NCBI GenBank assembly: GCA_951812505.1
Contig: CATOSI010000003.1
Span: 62,001 to 126,000, forward strand
Source: an uncultured Dehalococcoidia bacterium
Lineage (GTDB): Bacteria > Chloroflexota > Dehalococcoidia > Lucifugimonadales > UBA1123
Length of the DNA: 64,000 nt
Direction of reading: 5' to 3'
The notes beneath the pieces were generated by a model. That model saw nothing but the letters and a program-made list of their open reading frames with translations. It made no database searches and was not told the origin of the DNA. Positions 22,774 through 30,711 of the stretch are shown piece after piece. The position numbers were made by a program, and so were the translations under genes. Each line of letters opens with the position of its first letter. Within the stretch, counting starts at the first letter, position 1.

Positions 22774-25680
22774 TCAGGCAAGCGCGTCGGCTAGGACCTC
22801 AACGAGATGGCGGGCGCTCTTGTCGGTGCCCTGCGCTATCTGCTGACGGCATGACACGCCCTCCGCCACCACCACGAAGTCGCCTTCCTGGTCTCGTATC
22901 GTGGGGAAGAGCGACATCTCTCCTATCTGCATGGAGATGTCGTAGTGCTCGGTCTCATAGCCGAAGCTGCCTGCCATTCCGCAGCAGCCTGAATCTATCT
23001 CAGTCGTCTCGCATCCTTCTATGGATCTGAGGACATTCAGCGCGGGCGCAACTCCGACTCGCGCCTTCTGGTGGCAGTGTCCCTGGAACAGTATCTTGTT
23101 CGGTAGTTTCGATCCGTCCAGGTCGAGTTCCGCGCCTTGCTCCAGCGCGTAAGCTACGAACTGTTCGACCAGCATCGTGTTCTCGCCGATCAACGCGGCC
23201 CTGTTCGCGTCCTCCGGTATCAGGTCTGCGAACTCGTCGGCGAAGCCGAGAATGCAGCTTGGCTCGATTCCAACCAGCTTGGCGCCCGATTCCACGTAAT
23301 CATAGATAGCGCCTATATTATAGTGGGCGTTCTCCTTCGCCTTGTCCAGCATACCCTTCGACAGCATGGGGCGTCCGCAGCAGCGGACTTTAGGAAGAAC
23401 CACCTGGTATCCGAGCGCCTCCATCACCTTGACCGCGGCCCTGCCCAGTTCGGGGTGGTTGTAGTTAGTGAAGGTATCCGGGAACAGCAGGACCTGTCCG
23501 AGCCTGTTTGCCGAGTCCGTTGAGCCTCCCCGTGCCCTGAACCACTGCACAAAGGTCTGACTGGCGAACGGCGGGAGTTCACGTCTGCTGTCAATTCCAA
23601 CCTGCGTCTCCAGCATACGTCGCGCCATGGGCAGTCTGTTGGCCCAGTTGGAGATCGGCGCGAAGAACGAGCCGAACTTGCTGAGAGTGGCTATATTCCC
23701 GAAGAACTGGTTACGCAGAGGCAGGCCGTTGGCCTTATGATACTGGTTCAGAAACTCGTACTTGAGCTTTGCCATGTCCACGTTCGAAGGACACTCAGCG
23801 GCGCAGCCTTTGCACTCAAGGCACAGGTCCAGCACATCGTACAGGCGCTTGTCCGTCAGGGAGTTGGTGGGAAGCGCGCCGGACAGCGCCGCCCTGAGAG
23901 CGTTTGCCCTGCCGCGCGTGGAGTGTTCCTCCTCACGGGTCACCATGTAGGAGGGGCACATCGTCCCTCCGAGAGTCTTGCGACACGCTCCCTGTCCGTT
24001 GCACATCTCTATGCCGTGAGCGAAACTTCCCTCCGACCCAAACGCGAAGCCGGTATCGAGTTGAACGGGATTGTACTCAGGGCCGATTCGCAGGTTCTCG
24101 GTCATCGGCTGGGCGTCAACGATCTTGCCCGGGTTCATTATGCCGTTCGGGTCGAACGTCCGCTTCACGTCTCTGAACGCTTCGTAAAGCTGGTCTCCGA
24201 ACATCTTTCGGTTGAACCAGCTGCGTACCAGCCCGTCTCCATGCTCGCCGCTCATGGAGCCGCCGTACTCCATCACGAGGTCTCCGACCTCTTCTGCGAT
24301 GGAGACCATGCGGTCAACGTCCTCCTGGCGCTTCGGGTTGATTAGCGGGCGAATGTGCAGGCATCCGACGCTGGCGTGGCCGTAGTAACCGGCCTCTGTC
24401 CCGTGAGACGTCACAATGTCGTCGAACCTGCGAACGAAGTCGGGCAGGTGTTCCGGCGCGACCGCGGTGTCCTCCACGAACGGCAGGGGCTTGGCGTCAC
24501 CCGGCACGTTCATCATGAGCCCCAGACCGGCTTTGCGGACCTCCCAGACCTTATTCTGATCCTCCGGCCGCAGCATTCTGAGGAATGTGTATCCCAGATT
24601 TCTGCTCGAGAAAATCGCGCCGAGGTTGACGAGCTTGGAGATGACCTCGTCCCGGCTGTCTCCGACCATCTCTATGGCCAGCAGCGCCTCCGGGTCGCCG
24701 TCTATGAAGTCGGTGATCCGCGAGTAAGCCAGATTGGACTTCGCCTGCCGGATGATCATCGAGCCTATGAGCTCCACCGCGGCAGGCTCGAATTCTAGCG
24801 CGGCGACCGTCGCCTCCATTGATTCGAGCAGATCGGCGCAGTGCAGCACACCCAGTCCGGTCACCTTGGGCTTGGGAACAAGGTTGAGCTTGGCCTCTGT
24901 AATGGTCACCAGCGTGCCCTCGGAACCCACGACAAAGCGCGCCATGTCGAAGCCCATCCCGCCCACGAACTCGTCCAGGTTGTAGCCGGACACACGCCGC
25001 TGTATCTTAGGGTAGCGAGCTATGATCTCGTCGCGGTTAGCCTCTCCGATACGGAACAGACCGCGATATATGTCTCCCTCCAGTCCCTCTCCGCGCATCC
25101 TGGACTCAAGCTGAGCGCCATCCAGCCCCCCGAACCGCGTGGGTGTACCGTCGGACAGCACCACATCGAGTTCGCGCACGTTGTCCACGGTCTTGCCCCA
25201 CATTATCGAGTGCGCTCCGCAGGAGTTGTTGCCAAGCGCGCCGCCCACATTTCCGCGGTTCGACGTGGAAGGGTCAGGCGCGAACAGCAGACCACGGTCA
25301 CGCAGTTGGTGGTTGAGCACATCCAGTACAATTCCGGGCTGCGTGCGAACCCAGCGCTCCTCCTCGTTGACCTCGATGACGTTGTGCATGTACTTGGAGA
25401 AGTCCATGACTATGGAATGTCCGACGGTCTGACCGCCGAGGCTGGTGCCGCCTCCCCTTGGCAGGACGGACACGCCATATTTGTTGGCCGTCTCGACGAC
25501 TGCGATAACGTCCTCCGGCGTGCGTGGAATGACTACGCCAATCGGCTCGATCTCGTAGATGCTTGCGTCCGTGGAATACAGGACGCGGCTCATCTTGTCG
25601 AACCTTACTTCACCAGATACCAGCTTGTTCAGGTCCTCGACCATTTCGCGGGTATCGGATTCTCTGACATCGGTTGTCAT
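22774..25680 (-). CDS. FAD-linked oxidase fused to Fe-S and cysteine-rich CCG domains (D-lactate/2-hydroxyacid dehydrogenase type)
   Basis: The 968-residue fusion starts with a PCMH-type FAD domain (about 40-270; PRGGGTSLGGQTVG and NVGGALGNNSCGAHSI) and an FAD-oxidase C-terminal domain (about 275-520; 'GHASVGCLHIRP' and 'SGEHGDG'). An iron-sulfur region follows with 'CNGQGACR...GTMCPSY' and CLECKGCAAECP, and the C-terminus has two CCG modules ('KVRCCGRPML' and 'DSGCCGMAGSFG'). The architecture matches the YdiJ/GlcD-GlcF fusion group, which oxidises D-2-hydroxyacids and feeds electrons to the quinone pool. ATG start. The exact substrate (D-lactate, glycolate or D-2-hydroxyglutarate) is open. 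Confidence 0.9.
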   Translation of the reverse strand: MTTDVRESDTREMVEDLNKLVSGEVRFDKMSRVLYSTDASIYEIEPIGVVIPRTPEDVIAVVETANKYGVSVLPRGGGTSLGGQTVGHSIVMDFSKYMHNVIEVNEEERWVRTQPGIVLDVLNHQLRDRGLLFAPDPSTSNRGNVGGALGNNSCGAHSIMWGKTVDNVRELDVVLSDGTPTRFGGLDGAQLESRMRGEGLEGDIYRGLFRIGEANRDEIIARYPKIQRRVSGYNLDEFVGGMGFDMARFVVGSEGTLVTITEAKLNLVPKPKVTGLGVLHCADLLESMEATVAALEFEPAAVELIGSMIIRQAKSNLAYSRITDFIDGDPEALLAIEMVGDSRDEVISKLVNLGAIFSSRNLGYTFLRMLRPEDQNKVWEVRKAGLGLMMNVPGDAKPLPFVEDTAVAPEHLPDFVRRFDDIVTSHGTEAGYYGHASVGCLHIRPLINPKRQEDVDRMVSIAEEVGDLVMEYGGSMSGEHGDGLVRSWFNRKMFGDQLYEAFRDVKRTFDPNGIMNPGKIVDAQPMTENLRIGPEYNPVQLDTGFAFGSEGSFAHGIEMCNGQGACRKTLGGTMCPSYMVTREEEHSTRGRANALRAALSGALPTNSLTDKRLYDVLDLCLECKGCAAECPSNVDMAKLKYEFLNQYHKANGLPLRNQFFGNIATLSKFGSFFAPISNWANRLPMARRMLETQVGIDSRRELPPFASQTFVQWFRARGGSTDSANRLGQVLLFPDTFTNYNHPELGRAAVKVMEALGYQVVLPKVRCCGRPMLSKGMLDKAKENAHYNIGAIYDYVESGAKLVGIEPSCILGFADEFADLIPEDANRAALIGENTMLVEQFVAYALEQGAELDLDGSKLPNKILFQGHCHQKARVGVAPALNVLRSIEGCETTEIDSGCCGMAGSFGYETEHYDISMQIGEMSLFPTIRDQEGDFVVVAEGVSCRQQIAQGTDKSARHLVEVLADALA

Positions 25681-25772
25681 TCATTTCACCTTACTTGCTG
25701 AGTTGCGCGTGAGAGCGTCGTTCCATGATACACCAACGAGAACGGAAGCAGGCAGCGCGAGCATTCAGTACG

Positions 25773-25797
25773 AAAAAGAGGCCGCTGACGCGGCCCC
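25773..25797 (-). terminator. Rho-independent terminator after the greA-like gene
   Basis: On the minus strand GGGGCCGC-GTCA-GCGGCCTC forms an eight-pair hairpin followed directly by TTTTT. It ends the greA-like transcript before the FAD/Fe-S oxidase gene. Confidence 0.8.
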
Positions 25798-25823
25798 TGC
25801 GATTGTCAAAATTGTCGGTCAGT

Positions 25824-26660
25824 TCAGGATATTCTGATGATCTTGTACGTCACGTTGCCTCTGGGGGTGTCGGCGACTACCTCGTGGCCGGCCGCTCTGC
25901 CCAGCAACACTTTGCCCAGTGGCGAGGCATCTGAAATCTTGAACTCCAGCGGATTGGCTTCGGATGCGCTGACTACGGTGTATTTGAATTCTCGCTCAGA
26001 GGTAATATCCTGAACCTCGACGACCGTGCCGAGCTTGATAATCTGGGAACGTGTGGGATCGTTTGCGTCTATGACGACCGCATTGCCCAGTGTAGCTTCG
26101 ATCTCGCGGATGCGGGACTCAACCCTTCCGGCCTCTTCCCTGGCGGCTTCGAGGGGCGCATTCTCACGCACGTCCTTGTCGGCGGCGGCCCTGCGGATCT
26201 CCTCAGCAAGGTGTCCACGCTGAGACTTGAGGCTCTCGAGTTCGTTGACGAGCTGTTCGTGCCCCTCTGCGGTCAACTCGATAAACTTCTCTTCCGGAAT
26301 GGTAACACGACTCTGCCTGACGCGCGTCCTTCTAACTCTTACATGATGGGCGAGATTGACCTGTTTGCCGTCTCGGTCCTCGGGTCCGAGACCCCTGTTA
26401 CGCACAAAGGACAGGAACTTTCTCACTTCTTGCAGCCTCTCCGAGGCTTGTGGTGTTGTTCCTGTCCCTGCAACTCTGTCGGCATAGTCGCCTATTACAG
26501 AAGGGGGAATGTCTTTTATGGATCGGCTGGCGCCGCACCAGCTGACGAATCTCTGTAACTCCTTTGGGGTTTCCTTTAAGTTATATCCCTTGCGCTGCTC
26601 GGCATACTCAATATACTTGCCAACGGTCTCGAGGAGTGTCGTAGAGCCTTCGGATTGCAA
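25824..26660 (-). CDS. greA: GreA/GreB-family transcription elongation factor with an extra N-terminal helical domain
   Basis: The 278-residue product is about 120 residues longer than normal GreA. Residues about 128-278 are a full GreA: the N-terminal coiled coil ('LTAEGHEQLVNELESLKSQR', with 'ADKDVRENAPLEAA' at the tip, the acidic loop that stimulates RNA cleavage) and the C-terminal FKBP-like domain ('ISDASPLGKVLLGRAAGHEV'). Residues about 8-90 ('VGKYIEYAEQRKGYNLKETP', 'ERLQEVRKFLSFVRNRGL') look like the SAM-like core-binding domain of tyrosine recombinases. A TTG start with GGGGG upstream is used. In the family GreA rescues backtracked RNA polymerase; the extension may add DNA contact. 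A terminator follows. Confidence 0.88.
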   Translation of the reverse strand: MQSEGSTTLLETVGKYIEYAEQRKGYNLKETPKELQRFVSWCGASRSIKDIPPSVIGDYADRVAGTGTTPQASERLQEVRKFLSFVRNRGLGPEDRDGKQVNLAHHVRVRRTRVRQSRVTIPEEKFIELTAEGHEQLVNELESLKSQRGHLAEEIRRAAADKDVRENAPLEAAREEAGRVESRIREIEATLGNAVVIDANDPTRSQIIKLGTVVEVQDITSEREFKYTVVSASEANPLEFKISDASPLGKVLLGRAAGHEVVADTPRGNVTYKIIRIS

Positions 26661-26722
26661 CGGACCGTACCCCCATTCGAAAGATCACAGTCCAATGTTA
26701 CGTAAAATCAAAAGGCACTGTC

Positions 26723-26791
26723 AAACAAAGCTAACTCACGGTGGAGTAAGTGGGGCGTAGGCCGAGCACGTCGGCGCAGGTTACTTTGTTT
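26723..26791. other. 69-base structured palindromic element between lrp and greA-like gene
   Basis: AAACAAAG-c-TAAC at the left pairs with GTTA-CTTTGTTT at the right (12 pairs, one bulge), and an inner hairpin GCCGA-GCACG-TCGGC sits inside. It lies 63 bases before the greA-like start, so it may be a leader structure of that gene or part of the end of the lrp transcript. It does not match a riboswitch I know. Confidence 0.4.
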
Positions 26792-26872
26792 AACAAACCG
26801 GCCGACCGTAGTTTCCGCAGCAGTATTCCAAAGAGACTATTATGGGCGCAGTCACTACATCGGTGTGTCCGT

Positions 26873-27337
26873 TCAGATGGTGACCGATTTCATGTTTAAG
26901 CCGTGTTCCTGCTTCTTAGACTCAAGAGTCAGGAATGTCTCCATCTTCTTTACGCCCTCTATCCGTCCCACGCGAGTTCTGAGGAAGTCGCTGAGTTGGT
27001 CGAAGGACTTTACCGTTGCCCATCCGAAGATGTCGAATGACCCCGTGGTAACCGAAACCCAATTGACCTCGTTCATCTCGGACAAGGTGTCGGCGACATG
27101 GTCAATCTTGTTCGCGTCAACCTGAAGACCTATTATTACCTGCGACTCGTAGCCCATCTTTCGAGCATCCGGGATCGCGACGATCTTCATGTACCCCTCT
27201 TGCATAAGGCGCTTCAGTCGCCGGCGGACTGTCTCTTCGCTCACAGGCGACGGGAGTATAGACCTCGCTATAGTCGCATTGGTCGCGTTTCCGTCCTCCT
27301 GCAATCGGGAGACTATTTGTACGTCGAGCCTATCCAT
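26873..27337 (-). CDS. Lrp/AsnC-family transcriptional regulator
   Basis: This 154-residue regulator has an N-terminal winged helix-turn-helix (about 1-55, 'LDVQIVSRLQEDGNATNATI' and 'SEETVRRRLKRLMQEGYM') and a C-terminal RAM (effector-binding) domain (about 65-140) with the typical 'VTTGSFDIFGWATVKS'. Proteins of this family sense amino acids or related small molecules and often repress their own gene. A perfect 7-bp inverted repeat lies just upstream of its ATG, in what would be its 5' leader, and fits self-regulation. Target genes are not evident; the oppositely oriented ABM/GMC pair shares the same upstream region and is a candidate. Confidence 0.9.
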   Translation of the reverse strand: MDRLDVQIVSRLQEDGNATNATIARSILPSPVSEETVRRRLKRLMQEGYMKIVAIPDARKMGYESQVIIGLQVDANKIDHVADTLSEMNEVNWVSVTTGSFDIFGWATVKSFDQLSDFLRTRVGRIEGVKKMETFLTLESKKQEHGLNMKSVTI

Positions 27338-27350
27338 TTGATCAACCTCA

Positions 27351-27374
27351 TTATGTGAACTTCATAACACATAA
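27351..27374. promoter_or_regulatory. Palindromic operator candidate for the Lrp-family regulator
   Basis: TTATGTG-N10-CACATAA, a perfect inverted repeat 14 bases ahead of the lrp start. A TATAAT -10 element for the regulator lies at 27399-27404 on the minus strand, which would place this site in the first part of the transcript, as expected for repression. Confidence 0.5.
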
Positions 27375-27685
27375 ATATGCTCTTGCCTACATGGATAAAT
27401 TATAGAAATTCAAATATGAACATCCACATTATAAATATATAAAGAGGCATTGTAGAGTACGAGGGTCGTTTTGGGAGAAGATCGTAGCATTCCCGAATAC
27501 GCTGATTCTCCCATCATACATACGTTCCAGTTCATGAGTAGCAATTATAGCATAACGATAACAAAAATATAGCATTTGTATCACATTTCACAATCTTGAC
27601 CCCGTACCGCGCGTCATCGTGTATCCTGATAATATCCATCCGCGTGTGAAAGTTCATTTAATACGTCCCCGATCAGGAGAAGACA
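27375..27685. other. AT-rich divergent intergenic region
   Basis: About 310 bases, clearly richer in A and T than the surrounding genes, between the regulator and the ABM/GMC genes. It contains the regulator's probable TATAAT box and several 'TATAAATATATAAA'-like tracts. No coding frame. The ribosome site CAGGAGAAG precedes the ABM gene. Confidence 0.5.
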
Positions 27686-27973
27686 ATGATAGGAGTGCTC
27701 ACTCACCATTGGGCTAAGGCAGATTCAGTCGGTGAAGCGCGGACGTTGCTCGATGGCAACGGCGAAGCCCAGAGCAGACATCCGGGATTCATCAGTCGCC
27801 AGACACTCGTCTCCCTGTCGGATCCTACCAAGATAACGACACTCGTCGCCTGGGAAAGCAACGAAATTTATGATGAATGGCGGGCCAGCCCGGAACGCGA
27901 ACGCGCCATGGCGGGAGCCGACCGGCTTTGGGACCGCCCGCCTGAGTCGGAACGCTTCGATTTGGTGGAATAG
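27686..27973 (+). CDS. Antibiotic biosynthesis monooxygenase (ABM) domain protein
   Basis: A 95-residue single-domain protein with a ferredoxin-like dimeric alpha/beta barrel. Family cues are the early 'HHWAKADSVGEARTLLD', 'HPGFISRQTLVSL', and 'TLVAWESNEIYDEWRASPER'. ABM proteins include quinol-type monooxygenases, haem-degrading IsdG and proteins without known activity. It lies 46 bases before the GMC oxidoreductase on the same strand, so the two are likely co-transcribed and may act on one substrate. ATG start with AGGAG eight to nine bases before it. Confidence 0.8.
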   Translation: MIGVLTHHWAKADSVGEARTLLDGNGEAQSRHPGFISRQTLVSLSDPTKITTLVAWESNEIYDEWRASPERERAMAGADRLWDRPPESERFDLVE

Positions 27974-28019
27974 CCTCGACTCGGACGTGCCAGCACAGTA
28001 CACCCTGGGGTAGCCAATA

Positions 28020-29582
28020 ATGACTTACGACTACATAATCGTGGGAGCGGGATCGGCGGGCGCCGTTCTCGCAAGCCGACTCACAGAAGACCCCGACCAT
28101 AGCGTCTTGCTCATCGAAGCGGGGCCGGACTATTCCGATCTGGACAGCACCCCTTCCGACGTCAAGTACGGCTACGGACACGGTCTGACCGGAAAAGATA
28201 TGCTGAAGAACGCGATGGAATCCGGCAACCGCTGGTACTTCGTCGCCAGTGCCAACGACAGGGCGACACCGATATTGGTCCCCCGAGGAAAAACTACGGG
28301 CGGCTCATCCGCCGTCAACGCCCAGATATTCCTGCGTGGCGTCCCGGAAGACTATGACGATTGGGCATCCTGGGGCAATGACGAATGGAGCTTCCAGAAG
28401 CTGCTGCCTTACTTCCGGCGGGTCGAAACCGACACCGACTTCTCCGACGACTTCCACGGCACCGAAGGCCCGATAATCGTTCGCCGATACCACTCCGACG
28501 AATGGCTGTCGGACCAGCAGGCGTGGTACCACGCCTGCCGACAGTACGGATTCGGAGACTCTCCGGACCACAACGACCCCGATTCCACAGGTGTCGGCCC
28601 ATGTCCGTTCAACAATCCCAACCGCATCAGGTGGAGCACCAATCTGGGCTACATCAACCCTGTGAGGGGAAGGCCGAACTTCGAGATCATGTCCCAGACC
28701 CTGGCCAACCGAGTGATCTTCGACGGCAAGAGGGCTGTGGGCGTAGAGGTCGAGAAGGACGGTGAGACTCAGGTCGTCAACGGCAGAGAGATCATCCTGT
28801 CGGCAGGGGCCATCGGATCGCCGCACCTGCTGCTGCTGTCGGGTGTCGGACCATCCGATCACCTGTCGGAAATGGGAGTACCGACTGTGCTCGATTCCCC
28901 TGGCGTAGGACAGAATCTCAGAGACCACCCGCAGGTCTCCCTGAGATGGAATACAAAGGAAGGTTTCGACCAGGACATCCTTGCCCCGCGTCTGCAATTC
29001 GTTCTGACATACACCGCAGCTGGATCCCATCTGCGGAACGATATGCTCATCCACCCGATCTCCTACGCCGGACGCAGGCTCTATTACACCGACGAGGGCG
29101 ATGGCGATCCGGGCTTCGGAATGACGGCCGCGCTCTATCTCGCCGAATCCGCGGGCGAATTGAAGCTGCGGACCGCCAATCCGCGCATCCAGCCGTACCT
29201 GAACTACAACCTGCTCGCGACCGAGTTCGATTTGCGCAGGATGAGAGAGTCGGTGCGAATTTGTCTCGACATAGCCGGGCAGGACGCCATGTCCGACTAC
29301 CTCGGCGGCCTGACAGACCCGACCGAATGCGAACTGGCATCCGAAGATGCGCTGGACGACTGGATAATCCGCACCGTGACGACGAGCCACCACATCTCAG
29401 GGACCTGCAAAATGGGACCGTCATCGGACCCGCTGGCCGTCGTTGACCAGCGCGCGAACGTGTACGGACTGGAAGGTCTGCGGGTGGCCGACGCCGCCAT
29501 TATGCCCGACTGTATCCGCGCGAATACCAACGCTACATCTATAATGATAGGAGAACGGGTTTCCGACTTCATAAGAGAGTAG
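28020..29582 (+). CDS. GMC-family FAD oxidoreductase (choline dehydrogenase-like)
   Basis: The 520-residue flavoenzyme has the dinucleotide-binding start DYIIVGAGSAGAVLASRL (3-20), GMC signature one around TTGGSSAVNAQIFLRG (about 91-106) and signature two GAIGSPHLLLLSGVGP (about 263-278). The catalytic His is in TTSHHISGTCKMG (about 453-465), and the C-terminal Asn/His region appears as 'NTNATSIMIGERVSDFI'. GMC enzymes oxidise alcohols to aldehydes or ketones. The substrate is unknown; choline, polyethylene glycol and other alcohols are possibilities. No signal peptide is visible, so it is probably cytoplasmic. It follows the ABM gene closely. Confidence 0.92.
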   Translation: MTYDYIIVGAGSAGAVLASRLTEDPDHSVLLIEAGPDYSDLDSTPSDVKYGYGHGLTGKDMLKNAMESGNRWYFVASANDRATPILVPRGKTTGGSSAVNAQIFLRGVPEDYDDWASWGNDEWSFQKLLPYFRRVETDTDFSDDFHGTEGPIIVRRYHSDEWLSDQQAWYHACRQYGFGDSPDHNDPDSTGVGPCPFNNPNRIRWSTNLGYINPVRGRPNFEIMSQTLANRVIFDGKRAVGVEVEKDGETQVVNGREIILSAGAIGSPHLLLLSGVGPSDHLSEMGVPTVLDSPGVGQNLRDHPQVSLRWNTKEGFDQDILAPRLQFVLTYTAAGSHLRNDMLIHPISYAGRRLYYTDEGDGDPGFGMTAALYLAESAGELKLRTANPRIQPYLNYNLLATEFDLRRMRESVRICLDIAGQDAMSDYLGGLTDPTECELASEDALDDWIIRTVTTSHHISGTCKMGPSSDPLAVVDQRANVYGLEGLRVADAAIMPDCIRANTNATSIMIGERVSDFIRE

Positions 29583-29705
29583 TGGCTTTCCAATGAACGG
29601 ACTCTTCGGCTTCGAAGAATACCGCCGCGCCGTAAACCCAACACCGGACAACCGAAAACTAACAACTAATAACCGACAACTGACGACTAACAACTGGCAA
29701 ATGCG

Positions 29706-29734
29706 TTGACACCCGTTTGGGGTGGGCATAGAAT
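29706..29734 (+). promoter_or_regulatory. sigma70 promoter of the bifunctional nuclease gene
   Basis: TTGACA, 17 bases, TAGAAT: a near-consensus promoter. Its position rules out the TTG start four bases downstream of the -10 box and supports the ATG at 29768. It follows a simple 'AACAACTAATAACCGACAAC' tract. Confidence 0.75.
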
Positions 29735-29767
29735 TGGTTGCAGCTAGTCAGGAGGGGGATCGTAACC

Positions 29768-30328
29768 ATGCGGGAGATGTCCATAGACAGCATCCGCGTC
29801 AGCCTCCAGAATTACCAGAGAGTAGTTATTCTGAAGGACAAAGACTCGGATCGCTACCTACCTATATGGATAGGAGCGAACGAGGCGGACGCGATTGCGG
29901 TGAAACTCCAGGAGGTGAGCGTTCCTCGCCCGTTGACACACGACTTGCTGGAGTCGATAATTCAGTCGCTGGGAGCGCAGGTCAACCATATATTGGTTTC
30001 AGATCTCAGCGACGACACGTTCTACGCCAAAATAGTATTGCAGCACAACGGGTCGCAGACAGAGATAGACTCACGTCCGTCGGACGCCATCGCTCTCGCG
30101 GTGAGGACGCAGGCGCCTATTTTCGCCGCCGACTCCGTCATAGACAAGGCGGGAGTCCGTATGGACCAGGATACCGGAAAAGCGGTCATATCCTCCGAAG
30201 AGGACGAGGCCCGCCCGCCCACCGAAGAAGAACTGAGAAGCCTGTCGGCCTTCAGCGACTTCATAGACTCGCTCAATCTCGAAGACCTGGGCGAAGGCGG
30301 CGACAAACCCACCGGCGCGGCGACATAA
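29768..30328 (+). CDS. Bifunctional nuclease family protein (BFN / DUF151)
   Basis: The 186-residue protein has the BFN domain in residues 1-135: 'ILKDKDSDRYLPIWIGANEA' and 'EIDSRPSDAIALAVRTQAPI' are diagnostic. The C-terminal 50 residues are acidic and end in a Gly-rich tail. BFN proteins have been described as nucleases, and homologues occur widely in Thermotoga, Actinobacteria and Chloroflexota, but their physiological role is poorly known. The ATG start is supported by GGAGGGGG nine bases upstream and by the promoter position. It is a single-gene transcript, closed by the terminator before the ATP synthase operon. Confidence 0.9.
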   Translation: MREMSIDSIRVSLQNYQRVVILKDKDSDRYLPIWIGANEADAIAVKLQEVSVPRPLTHDLLESIIQSLGAQVNHILVSDLSDDTFYAKIVLQHNGSQTEIDSRPSDAIALAVRTQAPIFAADSVIDKAGVRMDQDTGKAVISSEEDEARPPTEEELRSLSAFSDFIDSLNLEDLGEGGDKPTGAAT

Positions 30329-30351
30329 ATCACACACAAATTTGAAGCCGA

Positions 30352-30380
30352 GAGGCCCCTACATAGCGGGGCCTCTTTTC
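30352..30380 (+). terminator. Rho-independent terminator after the bifunctional nuclease gene
   Basis: GAGGCCCC-tacatagc-GGGGCCTC, an eight-pair perfect stem followed by TTTTC. It separates the nuclease from the ATP synthase operon. Confidence 0.88.
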
Positions 30381-30381
30381 G

Positions 30382-30411
30382 TTGACCCTGTTTTTTCGCT
30401 TGTGATATACT
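30382..30411 (+). promoter_or_regulatory. Promoter of the ATP synthase operon
   Basis: TTGACC, 18 bases, TATACT, with TGTG just before the -10 box. It begins directly after the terminator and lies 26 bases ahead of the first gene. Confidence 0.72.
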
Positions 30412-30436
30412 ACACAAGCTTTTGAGGAGGCCCTTG

Positions 30437-30658
30437 ATGGGAGGGCGAAAACTGGCCTTGGCTTTCCAACTTCTGGGCGTAGGCTGGTTCGTCGCCATAT
30501 GCATCGGTGGCGGAACTGCCGGAGGATACTTACTCGATCGGCAGTTTGGATTTAGCCCCGGGCTCACCCTCACAGGCCTGTTTTTCGGAATCGCCATCGC
30601 GGTCATTGGAATGTACCGGATGCTGATGGCCATTCTAAGAAGATCGGACGACGATTAA
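30437..30658 (+). CDS. atpZ: AtpZ/AtpI-family small membrane protein of the ATP synthase operon
   Basis: A 73-residue protein with two hydrophobic helices (about 8-32 and 41-65) joined by the short loop 'LLDRQFGFSPG', which is the AtpZ/F0F1-ATPase-subunit family pattern. Family members assist assembly of the c-ring or carry Mg2+/Ca2+. It is the first gene of the operon, the usual place. The ATG is favoured over an earlier TTG because GAGGAGG lies six bases before it and the TTG would overlap that ribosome site. Confidence 0.8.
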   Translation: MGGRKLALAFQLLGVGWFVAICIGGGTAGGYLLDRQFGFSPGLTLTGLFFGIAIAVIGMYRMLMAILRRSDDD

Positions 30659-30711
30659 CGGCCAAGCGCGAGCGCATCGCCTGTGCCGGGAACAGATAGG
30701 GGAAGCTACAA

